Shown here: positions 54,065 to 61,984 of the stretch, piece after piece
How the letters are laid out: every line of letters begins with the position of its first letter
Position numbering within the stretch: position 1 is the stretch's first letter
Assembly (NCBI GenBank): GCA_021793395.1
Contig: JAJYSU010000002.1
Coordinates: 22,766 to 86,765 of the forward strand
Source of the DNA: Actinomycetes bacterium
GTDB lineage: Bacteria > Actinomycetota > Acidimicrobiia > Acidimicrobiales > RAAP-2
Direction: 5' to 3'
DNA: 64,000 bases
Program-made: the position numbers and the translations under genes
The notes under the pieces: generated by a model
What the model was told of the DNA's origin: nothing
Databases searched by the model: none
The model's input: the letters and a program-made list of their open reading frames with translations, nothing else

Positions 54065-55366
54065 TCAGTGTGCCGTCGGTGCGCGGTGTCCTCGCGCGTA
54101 GGCCGCCGCCGCCGCCAGCGCCACGATCGCCACCAACCGGTCACCGACACCGAAGGAGAGCGCTACGGCGACGGGCAGTAACCCGCCCACCACCCACGCG
54201 AGTTGCTGGCGCACCGCGAAGCGCGCGAAAGTGCGCCCCTGGGCCCCGGGCGCGACGAGGCGCTGAGTGACGGCATCAAAACTCGGTTGCGCGACCGCGG
54301 CGCACACCCCAAACCATCCCGCCAGGATCGTCTGGACCGCCAGAGTGGGCTCGATACTGGCCAGGGCCGCCCCGAGACCCGCCCCCACCAACGCCACACT
54401 CAAGAGCGTCGACTCGCGCCATACATTTCGTAGGCGCGTCACCGCTCCGAGTCCGCCGAGCGAGCCCACGCCGCTCAGAGCGAGGGCCGTGGCGTACCAC
54501 CCGAGACCCGCGTTACCGCGACGTAGCCCGAAGGCCAGGAGGAACGTGGCGAATCCGACGATGAAGCGCATCGTCGCCGCGGCGGCGAGTCCCCAGAGCA
54601 ACTCGTCCTCGCCCCACGGGTTCAGAGTGTGGAAGTCTCGCTCGATCTGGCTCATCTCGCTGACGGGGCGTTCCACGCGGCGCGACGGACTGGGCAGTCG
54701 CGTACTCGAGACCGTGGCCGCCGCGTACACCACGGACGCCACCACGAGCACGCTGGCCGCGTTGATGCCCTTCAACAGGCCCGCTCCGATGGACCCCGCG
54801 AGCAGTCCGGCCAACGTGCCCAGGAGGGTCAACTGCGCGTTGAACCCGGCGAAGCCCGACTTCTCCGAGATGCCTCCCGCGGGCCACCCGGCGCGTCCGA
54901 CGTGCTCGCCGTGATCGTCGAACTGATCACTGCGCGCCATCTCGGGCACCAGTGTGCCCCGCGTCACTCCGTACAGTTTCGACGACACCAGAACGAGGAA
55001 CGCGGCCGGGTACAGCCACAACGAGGTGAGGTGCTGGATCATGAACCAGCACAACAGCACCCGAGCACCCGCCGACACTGCCACCAGAACCCGTCGACCA
55101 TGCAGGGAGCGATCGATCAGCGGTCCCAACAGGGGCGACACCACCGCGAAGGGGGCGATCGTGATGAGCAAGTACGCCAGCACCTTGCCCTTCGCTTCAT
55201 CCGGCGACACCGAGAAGAACAACGACCCGGCGAGACTGACGGTCACCATTGTGTCGCCCGCCATCATGAGAACGTGCACGAGAGCCAGGCGTCCAAACGC
55301 CGTTCGTTGATCGAAGAGATCCTGCGCGGAGGTCCACGCGAGTGACGCTAAGCCTCGTCGACGCAC
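54065..55366 (-). CDS. MFS transporter
   Basis: A 433-residue integral membrane transporter with about 11-12 helices (TRLALVHVLMMAGDTMVTVSL-like first helix, VLAYLLITIAPFAVVSPLLG with the loop GPLIDRSLHGRRVLVAVSAG). A soluble insertion RSDQFDDHGEHVGRAGWPAG between helices 4 and 5 and SRRVERPVSEMSQIERDFHT in the central loop are unusual. GTG start. Substrate unknown. Its start overlaps the tail of a decayed frame upstream. Confidence 0.8.
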   Translation of the reverse strand: MRRRGLASLAWTSAQDLFDQRTAFGRLALVHVLMMAGDTMVTVSLAGSLFFSVSPDEAKGKVLAYLLITIAPFAVVSPLLGPLIDRSLHGRRVLVAVSAGARVLLCWFMIQHLTSLWLYPAAFLVLVSSKLYGVTRGTLVPEMARSDQFDDHGEHVGRAGWPAGGISEKSGFAGFNAQLTLLGTLAGLLAGSIGAGLLKGINAASVLVVASVVYAAATVSSTRLPSPSRRVERPVSEMSQIERDFHTLNPWGEDELLWGLAAAATMRFIVGFATFLLAFGLRRGNAGLGWYATALALSGVGSLGGLGAVTRLRNVWRESTLLSVALVGAGLGAALASIEPTLAVQTILAGWFGVCAAVAQPSFDAVTQRLVAPGAQGRTFARFAVRQQLAWVVGGLLPVAVALSFGVGDRLVAIVALAAAAAYARGHRAPTAH

Positions 55367-55740
55367 GCCTCGTAGCGTAGGTGATCACCCCACACGTCAC
55401 CGACGTCGCGGCGTCCGCGCCCGCCCCGTGGGAGAAGCAGCCCGGCTGGTCGATGACGGCGCGACGCACTCGGGGGCGACACACCGCGAGGCGCCACCGC
55501 GCGCGATCCGCTCCGTTCCCTGGTCGTGCTCGACCTTGGCCACACCCACGTCGACGGCGCCCGGGCCCACGTCCGCCGAGAGGAAAGCCCACGACCCCCC
55601 ACGGCCGTCGTTGGCCGCGTCGTGGACGTGAGCCAGGTGCACGCTGAGCACGGTCGACGTGCGCGGTACGGCGAGAACCGGATCACGTGGGCGGTGTTCC
55701 ACGACGGCCCACCCGTGGGCCACGACGGGCGCCGCCACTC
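55348..55740 (-). pseudogene. Frameshifted gene of unknown family
   Basis: On the minus strand one frame reads WAVVEHRPRDPVLAVPRTST, VHLAHVHDAANDGRGGSWAF and VAKVEHDQGTERIARGGASR with strong GC third positions, then coding quality passes to a second frame (RRAVIDQPGCFSHGAGADAA) and a third (WGDHLRYEACVDEA, ending at 55,348). No start codon serves the first frame cleanly. This looks like one small protein broken by two frameshifts. I do not recognise its family. Confidence 0.4.
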
Positions 55741-55759
55741 GTCTCCCGTAGGGCCCGTT

Positions 55760-56401
55760 CTAGTTCATCGTCTCGCCGGGCTGGTCGGCGGGCGCCCCGA
55801 GCAGATCGGTGAAAAGGGCGTGCATCGTGCGCGACCAATCCGACGGCGCGATCGGATCGGACGAGACGTCGTCGAGGCAGCGACCAAAGACCACGCTCTG
55901 CACCACGACCGCAATCGAACGAGCACTCAGGTCGCGGCGCAACCATCCTCGAGCCTGGCCGTGCTCGACGATCCGGCTCAGCTCGGCGGTGAGACGGAAC
56001 TGGGTCTCGCTAATCACGTCGCGCAGCGCCGGGCGCGTCGCCGCCGCGGCGATGACGCGTGCGCGCAACGCCCGACGGGCCCGTCGTGCGTCGTCGGCGG
56101 TCATCGTCTCAATGAGTGGCGTGACGGCGCCCACGTACTCCTCCCGAGACGCCGACGCCAGGGTGGCTTCGCGCAGGCGATCGATGTCCTCGCGCGCCAA
56201 CGTCGAGAAGATCTGGTCATAAGCCGCGTCGATCACGCCCTCACGTGACCCGAAGTGATGGTAAACCGACCCGTAGTTGACACCGGTGGTCTCGCAGATA
56301 TCGGGGATGCGGATCAACGACTCGTCACCCTCGATGAGGCGCTCAACGACCGCGTTGAGGACGGCCCTCATCACCGGGAGAGAACGACTCTGCTTCGCCA
56401 T
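55760..56401 (-). CDS. TetR family transcriptional regulator
   Basis: A 213-residue repressor from ATG 56,401 (MAKQSRSLPVMRAVLNAVVE). The N-terminal HTH is IRIPDICETTGVNYGSVYHH followed by FGSREGVIDAAYDQIF, typical of TetR. The C-terminal ligand domain is all-helical, ending GAPADQPGETMN. It diverges from the PsiE-like gene and probably controls itself or that neighbour. Candidate operators are direct repeats GCTCACTCGAC at 56,435 and 56,455 and a TGAAGATCTTCA palindrome at 56,468-56,479. Confidence 0.85.
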   Translation of the reverse strand: MAKQSRSLPVMRAVLNAVVERLIEGDESLIRIPDICETTGVNYGSVYHHFGSREGVIDAAYDQIFSTLAREDIDRLREATLASASREEYVGAVTPLIETMTADDARRARRALRARVIAAAATRPALRDVISETQFRLTAELSRIVEHGQARGWLRRDLSARSIAVVVQSVVFGRCLDDVSSDPIAPSDWSRTMHALFTDLLGAPADQPGETMN

Positions 56402-56434
56402 TCGACGATGGTAGTGGGCTGCCACGGCGACGCG

Positions 56435-56479
56435 GCTCACTCGACGAGCTTCGTGCTCACTCGACTGTGAAGATCTTCA
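56435..56479. promoter_or_regulatory. Candidate TetR operator region
   Basis: Between the divergent tetR and psiE-like genes lie two copies of GCTCACTCGAC 20 bp apart and, directly after, the 12-bp perfect palindrome TGAAGATCTTCA. Either could bind the TetR dimer; no experiment backs this. Confidence 0.4.
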
Positions 56480-56517
56480 GACACCGCACGCGCCCGCGAG
56501 GCGCTAGCGTTCGCGTC

Positions 56518-56976
56518 GTGGATGAGCACCTCAGTCGAGGTCAACGAGACGCCGATCGAGCGGTTCGCTGGTCTATCGTCGCCCTGGAGTACGCGATCGT
56601 CGCCAGTCTGCTGATCGTCGCCGCGGTCGTGCTGTTACGGACTCTGGTCACGTTCGTCGCGCACTGGAACCTCTTCCCCCAGAGCGTGGTCGCCGCGATC
56701 GACGGCATCCTCGTCGTCATCATCCTGCTCGATATCGCCCACACCGTCTTCGGTCACCTGCGCTCCTCGGAGATCCCGATTCGACCATTCCTCGTGATCG
56801 GCATTCTCGCTGGTGTACGAGACATTCTCAGTGCCTCGGCGCACCTCACGCTCTCCACGTCGCTCACCTCCACCGACTTCACCGAGACGCTGATCTCGCT
56901 AGGCCTCGGCGTCGCGGTGGTCGTCCTGATCCTCTTCGGCCTGCTGATCCTGCACTGGAGCGAGTCACACGACTGA
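56518..56976 (+). CDS. PsiE-like membrane protein
   Basis: A 152-residue protein with four predicted helices: VALEYAIVASLLIVAAVVLL, AAIDGILVVIILLDIAHTVF, RPFLVIGILAGVRDILSASA and ISLGLGVAVVVLILFGLLIL. The second and third helices with LDIAHT and IGILAGVRDILS fit the phosphate-starvation-inducible PsiE family. I start it at the GTG 56,518; the track ATG at 56,467 would overlap the palindrome and adds a basic stretch. Function unknown. Overlaps the convergent DUF3054 gene by 12 bp. Confidence 0.7.
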   Translation: MDEHLSRGQRDADRAVRWSIVALEYAIVASLLIVAAVVLLRTLVTFVAHWNLFPQSVVAAIDGILVVIILLDIAHTVFGHLRSSEIPIRPFLVIGILAGVRDILSASAHLTLSTSLTSTDFTETLISLGLGVAVVVLILFGLLILHWSESHD

Positions 56977-57402
56977 GTCGTCGTCACGTCGCCACGCCGC
57001 CGCGCGCCGCGCGAACGTGACTCTTGTGGCGGAGCGGGGCCCACGTCGCGACAGTGCGACGACCCCGCGCCATCCCAGCATCAGGGCTCCCAGGAAGCCG
57101 AGCGCCACGATGACGAACGCCACCGCGATTCCCTGACCCGACACCACGCGTAGGGCCATTCCCACGACCACGCAACTCAACCACGCGACGGCTCCCGTCA
57201 CCAACGCCGTCGGTGCCCGCCGCGGGGCGACAATCGACCAGCCCACGGCGAGTCCCACCAGGAAGGGCCACGAGGTCGACGCCATTCCGGCCAGGTTGAC
57301 TCCGTGGTCGTGCACGTGGCGTCCGATGCCTACGAACATCAAAACGACCGCGACGTCCGCCGCGACGGACGCAAGCGCGCGACGGGGCTCACCTGTCGTC
57401 AC
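56965..57402 (-). CDS. DUF3054 family membrane protein
   Basis: A 145-residue protein with four helices from GTG 57,402: VAADVAVVLMFVGIGRHVHD, TSWPFLVGLAVGWSIVAPRR, LVTGAVAWLSCVVVGMALRV and VAFVIVALGFLGALMLGWRG. The motif FVGIGRHVHDH near TM1 and RVVSGQGIAVAFVIVALGFL near the end are typical of DUF3054, an actinobacterial/haloarchaeal membrane family of unknown role. GTGA overlap with the SDR gene, so co-translated with it. Confidence 0.85.
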   Translation of the reverse strand: MTTGEPRRALASVAADVAVVLMFVGIGRHVHDHGVNLAGMASTSWPFLVGLAVGWSIVAPRRAPTALVTGAVAWLSCVVVGMALRVVSGQGIAVAFVIVALGFLGALMLGWRGVVALSRRGPRSATRVTFARRAAAWRRDDDSVV

Positions 57403-58154
57403 GACTTGCCCGCTCCGAGCACCAGCCCGGCGGCACGGCGCAACGCGGCGCGCGGCGCGACCCTCGTCGCCTGCACCATCAGCCGATTGGTCCGTCCCAC
57501 CACCGCCACCGGACGACCCTCCAGCATCGCGGCGTAACCGGCCTCGGCCACGGACGCCGCGCTGGGCATGGGGACGCGACGCACCATCCACGAGGACTGC
57601 ATGCGCGCCGCGCTCTGGAATCCCGACGCGGTCGGGCCCGGACACAGGGCGGTCACGCTGACGCCGCGACCACGCACCTCCTCGGCCAGCGCCTCGGAGA
57701 ACGAGAGAACGTAGGCCTTGGTGGCGCTGTAGGTGGCCAGATACGGCCCGGGTTGGAACGCGGCGGTCGACGCGACGTTGAGGACGCGGCCGAAACGACG
57801 ACGCACCATGCCCGCCAGGTAGGCGTGCGTCAACTCGGTCAGCGCACGGACGTTGAGATCAATCATGGCCAGTTGACGGTCCAGGTCGCTCGAGACGAAC
57901 GGACCATAGTCGCCAACGCCGGCATTGTTGACCAGCACGTCGACGTCAGCGATCTCACGCACGACGCGCTCAACCGCCCCGCGCTCGGCGAGGTCGATCG
58001 CGAGAACTCGGGCCCCGCCGATCTCGTCCGCCAGTTCGCGCAACTCGCGCTCGCGACGAGCGACGAGGATCACCTCATGCCCGTCGCGCGCCAGTAGTCG
58101 GGCCAACTCTCGCCCGATTCCACTCGACGCGCCGCTCACCAGTGCTCTACTCAT
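57399..58154 (-). CDS. Short-chain dehydrogenase/reductase
   Basis: A 251-residue NADP-type classical SDR from ATG 58,154. SRALVSGASSGIGRELARLL is the cofactor loop, VARRERELRELADEIGG supplies the basic NADP-selecting residues, DVLVNNAGVGDYG the NNAG motif, and YSATKAYVLSFSEALAEEVR the catalytic Y-x3-K with Ser upstream in LNVASTAAF. Members of this DltE-like group act on unknown lipids or ketones. Divergent from the lipoprotein gene. Confidence 0.88.
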   Translation of the reverse strand: MSRALVSGASSGIGRELARLLARDGHEVILVARRERELRELADEIGGARVLAIDLAERGAVERVVREIADVDVLVNNAGVGDYGPFVSSDLDRQLAMIDLNVRALTELTHAYLAGMVRRRFGRVLNVASTAAFQPGPYLATYSATKAYVLSFSEALAEEVRGRGVSVTALCPGPTASGFQSAARMQSSWMVRRVPMPSAASVAEAGYAAMLEGRPVAVVGRTNRLMVQATRVAPRAALRRAAGLVLGAGKS

Positions 58155-58294
58155 CCACCGTCTCCTCGCCACGGGCCGCGAACCACTGGTGCGGCTCCCC
58201 CCGGTTTAGCGTGTCCTCGCGGTACGCTACTCGTCGCCCCCGCAGGAACGCCCGCACTACCATCAGGCAACGGAGCCCGTACCGTGGGGAGGTC

Positions 58295-60427
58295 ATGATG
58301 TCCGGTCGCTCGCGGTCTCTTTACCCCTCGTGTCGTCGCGGCGCCATCGTAGCGATGCTGACGGCCGCGCTCGTGCTGGCGGGCTGCAACACAACGGGAC
58401 ACGCCCTCTCCGCTCGTCCCCGTACGGTCGCGCTCACCACTACTTTTCTGCTCCCGAGCTCGCTGTGCCCACCCGACCAGGGCGACTACGTCGACCAACG
58501 AGCTAACGGCGACTACACGGCATGCCTGCGGGTGCCCGCCGTAGCGGGAGCGTCGGTCGTGGTCGCGCTCCAGGCCGACCTCACCGGTGTCTCGTCGAAC
58601 GCGACGCCCACGACGTCGATACCAACCTCGATTCCGACCGATCCCCTCTCCCTCGCGCTGAGCACGCGCACGACGACGCCCGGGGCCACCGTGGGGGTAG
58701 TGGGTCACTTCGCCCGTCCACCAACAACCGAGCAGCGGCGAGCCTCAACTAACGCCACACTGTGCTGGGACGGATGCGACGGCCTCCAGGAGCAGGCGGT
58801 CGCGATCCACTGGACGTCGTCAACGACCTTTCACGCGACCCTGAGCGTCCCCGACGCCGCGTGGCTCGTCGATCGCCAGGGCCGGGTAACGGTACACCCC
58901 CTCCAGTCCGGTCGCTACCCCGTCGCCGTTCAGTGCGTCATCGCCACGCCGGGCTGTGAGCTCACAGTGCCTCACGCGTCCGCGGCAATCGCGTTGCGCG
59001 CCCCGCGACCCACCCGGTGCGTCACCGGACGTCACTGCGCGACCATGACGCTCAGCGCCACCGTCGCGCAGGTCGGCGACCGACTACTGGTGAGGGGCTG
59101 GGCCCCTCTCCAAACCATCATTGGTCAGCCCTTCGGCTACGTCCTGGTGACCGCCACGGGTTCCCGTGCGCGGCACTTCCCCTCACTCACTATCTCGCGA
59201 CACTCCAAGGACCACCGCTACGTCGTCGAGAATGTCGTGCTCGCACCCACCAGACTGCCAGTCCGCCGCGGTGCCACGTGGGCCGCGCTGACGCGCGTGC
59301 GCGTCGTATCGTGGATCTTCTCGGGACTCTCCGCCGTCTCGACGTCCCCGAACTCACCGGCGATCGCGTGGTGTGAACCGTCCGGCGTCGTGATCACCGC
59401 CGGCGGATCAGCGCCCCTGCACGTCGTACCCACCACGAACGTGGCGGCGGCCCTGCGCGGTTCAGGTCTACGCGGCCCCGAACCGTCGGGCGCATCCACC
59501 CCGTGCGCGACGGTACAACTTGATCCTCACCACCTGGCCAGCGTCTACGCAGGCTTCGCGAGCGAGCACGGCGCGAGCATCCCGCCCCAGTACGTGGCCC
59601 CGCTCTACACGACCAACGCGGGGACCACGTGGCACACCGTCCCGATACCTCCGGGTGCGTCGATCGAGACCTTCGGTGGCTTCGCCCTGCGCGGAGCGTC
59701 CGTCGCGGCTCTCTTCTACGGCCCCGGCGGCGTCAATCGTCGCGACCCCGCGGGAACCAACCACGGCATCGTGCGCACCGAAGTCACGTCCAACGGCGGA
59801 ATTACCTGGACCGCGAGTACCCTCGGCTGTCCCGCGAGCGGTCCGTGCGTCACGTTTGGCCCCTACCCCTCGGGTGACTGCAACATGACGAACGCCAACC
59901 AGTCACTACTGGTGGGTCCCCCGGGGACGAACCCGGCTCACGGGGTTCACTGGACCGTCTCGTCCTGGGAGAGCTCCGTCGACAGTTGCTTCCCCCAGCA
60001 ACTAGCGAGCTCACGTCACCGGTTGTTCCTCGTGGACCCGTCGTCGCAGTATCCACTGCAGGAGTCAGCCACCGACGGACGTACCTGGAACGACGTCGCG
60101 CTACCCCTCCTCGCCGCCGCCAAGTACGGGCCAGACTCCGTACCAACCAGCAACTCACTCGTCCTCGCGCCCGACGCCACGCTCTTCGCGATCATCACCA
60201 GTCCGTCGCAGCAACGCCAGTCGCTCTTTCGCCTCGCCCCAGGCGCGTCGTCATGGTGTCGCGTCCCCGGCGTCCTCGACTCGTCGATCGCGGCGGAGGG
60301 CGTCGCGGGTCCCCTACGCGTCAACGAGGCCGACCTGGCGTGGAGTCAGACGACGTACCCGAGTGGCGCGGCGCTCGTCATCACCCGCCACGTCCTGGCG
60401 CTGAGCCACGCACACTGCTCGCACTGA
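58295..60427 (+). CDS. Large secreted lipoprotein with sialidase-type Asp-box repeats
   Basis: A 710-residue envelope protein from ATG 58,295 (ribosome site GGGGAGGTC). The lipoprotein signal peptide is basic then hydrophobic and ends VLAGCN, with the lipidated Cys near residue 29. A Thr/Pro-rich middle (ATPTTSIPTSIPTDPLSLAL) leads into beta-rich domains. The C-terminal 300 residues carry Asp-box-like hairpins, LYTTNAGTTWHTVPI, RTEVTSNGGITWTAST and QESATDGRTWNDVAL, as in sialidase/BNR propellers. Catalytic arginines of true sialidases are not obvious, so a binding or structural propeller is more likely. Several cysteine pairs suggest disulfides outside the membrane. Confidence 0.7.
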   Translation: MMSGRSRSLYPSCRRGAIVAMLTAALVLAGCNTTGHALSARPRTVALTTTFLLPSSLCPPDQGDYVDQRANGDYTACLRVPAVAGASVVVALQADLTGVSSNATPTTSIPTSIPTDPLSLALSTRTTTPGATVGVVGHFARPPTTEQRRASTNATLCWDGCDGLQEQAVAIHWTSSTTFHATLSVPDAAWLVDRQGRVTVHPLQSGRYPVAVQCVIATPGCELTVPHASAAIALRAPRPTRCVTGRHCATMTLSATVAQVGDRLLVRGWAPLQTIIGQPFGYVLVTATGSRARHFPSLTISRHSKDHRYVVENVVLAPTRLPVRRGATWAALTRVRVVSWIFSGLSAVSTSPNSPAIAWCEPSGVVITAGGSAPLHVVPTTNVAAALRGSGLRGPEPSGASTPCATVQLDPHHLASVYAGFASEHGASIPPQYVAPLYTTNAGTTWHTVPIPPGASIETFGGFALRGASVAALFYGPGGVNRRDPAGTNHGIVRTEVTSNGGITWTASTLGCPASGPCVTFGPYPSGDCNMTNANQSLLVGPPGTNPAHGVHWTVSSWESSVDSCFPQQLASSRHRLFLVDPSSQYPLQESATDGRTWNDVALPLLAAAKYGPDSVPTSNSLVLAPDATLFAIITSPSQQRQSLFRLAPGASSWCRVPGVLDSSIAAEGVAGPLRVNEADLAWSQTTYPSGAALVITRHVLALSHAHCSH

Positions 60428-60489
60428 CACCCAGCCGTCGACCGCTTCTCCACCCGAGGTGACACCGCAACGGTGTTCGGACTGTGATG

Positions 60490-60860
60490 ATCTAGGGGTG
60501 CCACAGTTGGCGATCTGACTCTTGCAATGACCGACTTCGTGTCCTTGGATTGACCAGTCGGCCGTCGTGAGTCGTGAGTAGCCGTCGAGACCAGTAGAGA
60601 GGGTCGAGTGTGCGACCACGGTGTCCGAACACCTCGGTTCGAACCCGTCGCCGGAACTCGCCGAGCCTCTGACGGGCGAGCGTGACCACGTGACACGGAT
60701 CGGCCACCGGGGTCGCGTAGGGCAGAGTCGTGTCAAAGACAGCCCCGTAGGAGATGAGAGATCGAGGGTGCCGTCGGCGACCGGGGCGAGGAACGCGGAA
60801 CCTGAGCGTTCAGCCACGCCGTGGGCTCGACCCCACTTCGACCAGGCACGACGTCGAGTA
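60490..60860 (-). pseudogene. Decayed ISL3-family transposase
   Basis: Minus-strand pieces read YGAVFDTTLPYATPVADP, CHVVTLARQRLGEFRRRVRT, EVFGHRGRTLDPLYWSRRLL. The ISL3 pattern is DAxxVADPFHVVxLA then RRRVxxExxGHRGRKxDPLYxxRRLL, so this is the middle of such a transposase. The DDE residues before and the C-terminal third after are absent. No terminal inverted repeats seen. The rest of the 490-bp gap between the lipoprotein and tRNA genes holds nothing else recognisable. Confidence 0.65.
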
Positions 60861-60919
60861 ACGTTCGCGTCCCGCCGATGATCAACCCGACCTACACCAT
60901 TTATAAGACAACCCCCGAG

Positions 60920-60992
60920 TAGGGCCGGTGGGGATCGAACCCACGACCGAGGGATTATGAGTCCCCTGCTCTAACCACTGAGCTACGGCCCT
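60920..60992 (-). tRNA. tRNA-Ile2 (anticodon CAT)
   Basis: 73 nt cloverleaf: acceptor AGGGCCG/CGGCCCT, D arm GCTC...GAGC, anticodon loop CTCATAA and T arm GTGGG-TTCGATC-CCCAC; discriminator A. The body resembles bacterial minor tRNA-Ile (C34 modified to lysidine) such as E. coli ileX more than initiator or elongator tRNA-Met. A tilS lysidine synthetase would be needed elsewhere. Met identity is the alternative. Confidence 0.8.
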
Positions 60993-61032
60993 TCGACACA
61001 CGACCACGCCGACTCACGCGACGAGCAACTGG

Positions 61033-61105
61033 CTCCCAGAGCAGGACTCGAACCTGCAACCTAGCGATTAACAGTCGCTTGCTCTGCCAATTGAGCTATC
61101 TGGGA
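61033..61105 (-). tRNA. tRNA-Asn (anticodon GTT)
   Basis: 73 nt: acceptor TCCCAGA/TCTGGGA, D arm GCTC...GAGC, anticodon stem-loop with CTGTTAA (anticodon GTT), T arm GCAGG-TTCGAGT-CCTGC, discriminator G. CCA is encoded directly after (61,030-61,032), unlike the other two tRNAs in the window. Forms a pair with tRNA-Ile2, 40 bp apart. Confidence 0.96.
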
Positions 61106-61147
61106 ATGAGCCCGAGGGCATTGACACTGTAGCACCGACCCTGGTCT

Positions 61148-61984
61148 TCACTGGTGGTCGAACCACGCCAAGAGCCGGTCCGCGGCGGGGCTCTCACGCA
61201 CGGCACGTCGGCAGCGTTCGATGCGCTTAGTCATACCCTGGCGAGTGATGCCCTTAGAACGAGCAATCTCGTCCATCGACATGACTCGGAAGGTGTACTG
61301 CCAGAAAGCGTCAAAGTCGTCACCGCATCGACGCCGGAGTTCATCGATGACCCACGAGGGAGCGTCGGCCAGATCGGGCACGTCCGGCGGCGCGGCCAGA
61401 TCGGGAAGTGGTGCGCTCTCGTAACGCCGCGCGTGGAGTTCTCGGCTGACGTGGAGCACCTCATCGGCCGCCGCCAGCGAGATCCCGAGGGAGCTCGCGA
61501 CGAACTCGCGCGTGAGGGGCCGCCCGTCACTCGCTCGTTCGAGTTTCTGTAGGGCCAGAACGCGGCGCATCTCGGTGTCGGTGAGCCCGGCCTGCTGCTG
61601 AATAGCCTGATTGACGAGCTTCATAATCCAGTAGTTCGCGTACGTCGCGAAGCGAACCCCTCGGCTCGGATCGAAACGCTGCAGGGCGTTCACGAGTCCC
61701 TCCACTCCCGCTGCTTCGAGATCCTCGTTACCGAATCGATACCCCCGCTCCTGGACGCGCGCACGCACTAGCCCGCACGTGGCACGCAGGAGCGCCGACT
61801 CCGCCTCCTGGCCCGCGTGGCGCGCGCGACGCAGTCGCCGCCGCGTGGCGTCGTCAATCTCCTCGGAGGACTCGAGCCTGGCGACGGCGTTGCGTCCTCG
61901 TACGATGACCGGATACAGCCGCCGCTCCTCCTCGAGCGCGAGCGGCGGGGACATCTCGAGACCCCCCACGAAGCGGCCCGTCAC
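61148..61984 (-). CDS. Sigma-70 family RNA polymerase sigma factor coupled to dnaG
   Basis: A 278-residue sigma factor without region 1.1. Region 1.2-like LALEEERRLYPVIVRGRNAV, region 2 VEGLVNALQRFDPSRGVRFA followed by TYANYWIMKLVNQAIQQQAG (core binding and -10 reading), region 3 GLTDTEMRRVLALQKLERAS and a shortened region 4 MSMDEIARSKGITRQGMTKR with an HTH. It resembles group 3 or reduced group 2 factors, not a canonical RpoD. Its GTG shares GTGA with the dnaG stop, so it is translated with primase, like rpoD in the rpsU-dnaG-rpoD operon. Target promoters unknown. Confidence 0.85.
   Translation of the reverse strand: MTGRFVGGLEMSPPLALEEERRLYPVIVRGRNAVARLESSEEIDDATRRRLRRARHAGQEAESALLRATCGLVRARVQERGYRFGNEDLEAAGVEGLVNALQRFDPSRGVRFATYANYWIMKLVNQAIQQQAGLTDTEMRRVLALQKLERASDGRPLTREFVASSLGISLAAADEVLHVSRELHARRYESAPLPDLAAPPDVPDLADAPSWVIDELRRRCGDDFDAFWQYTFRVMSMDEIARSKGITRQGMTKRIERCRRAVRESPAADRLLAWFDHQ

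Noticed and set aside
60920-60992. tRNA with CAT anticodon considered as tRNA-Met
   Set aside because: Body resembles minor tRNA-Ile (lysidine type); Met is kept only as an alternative.
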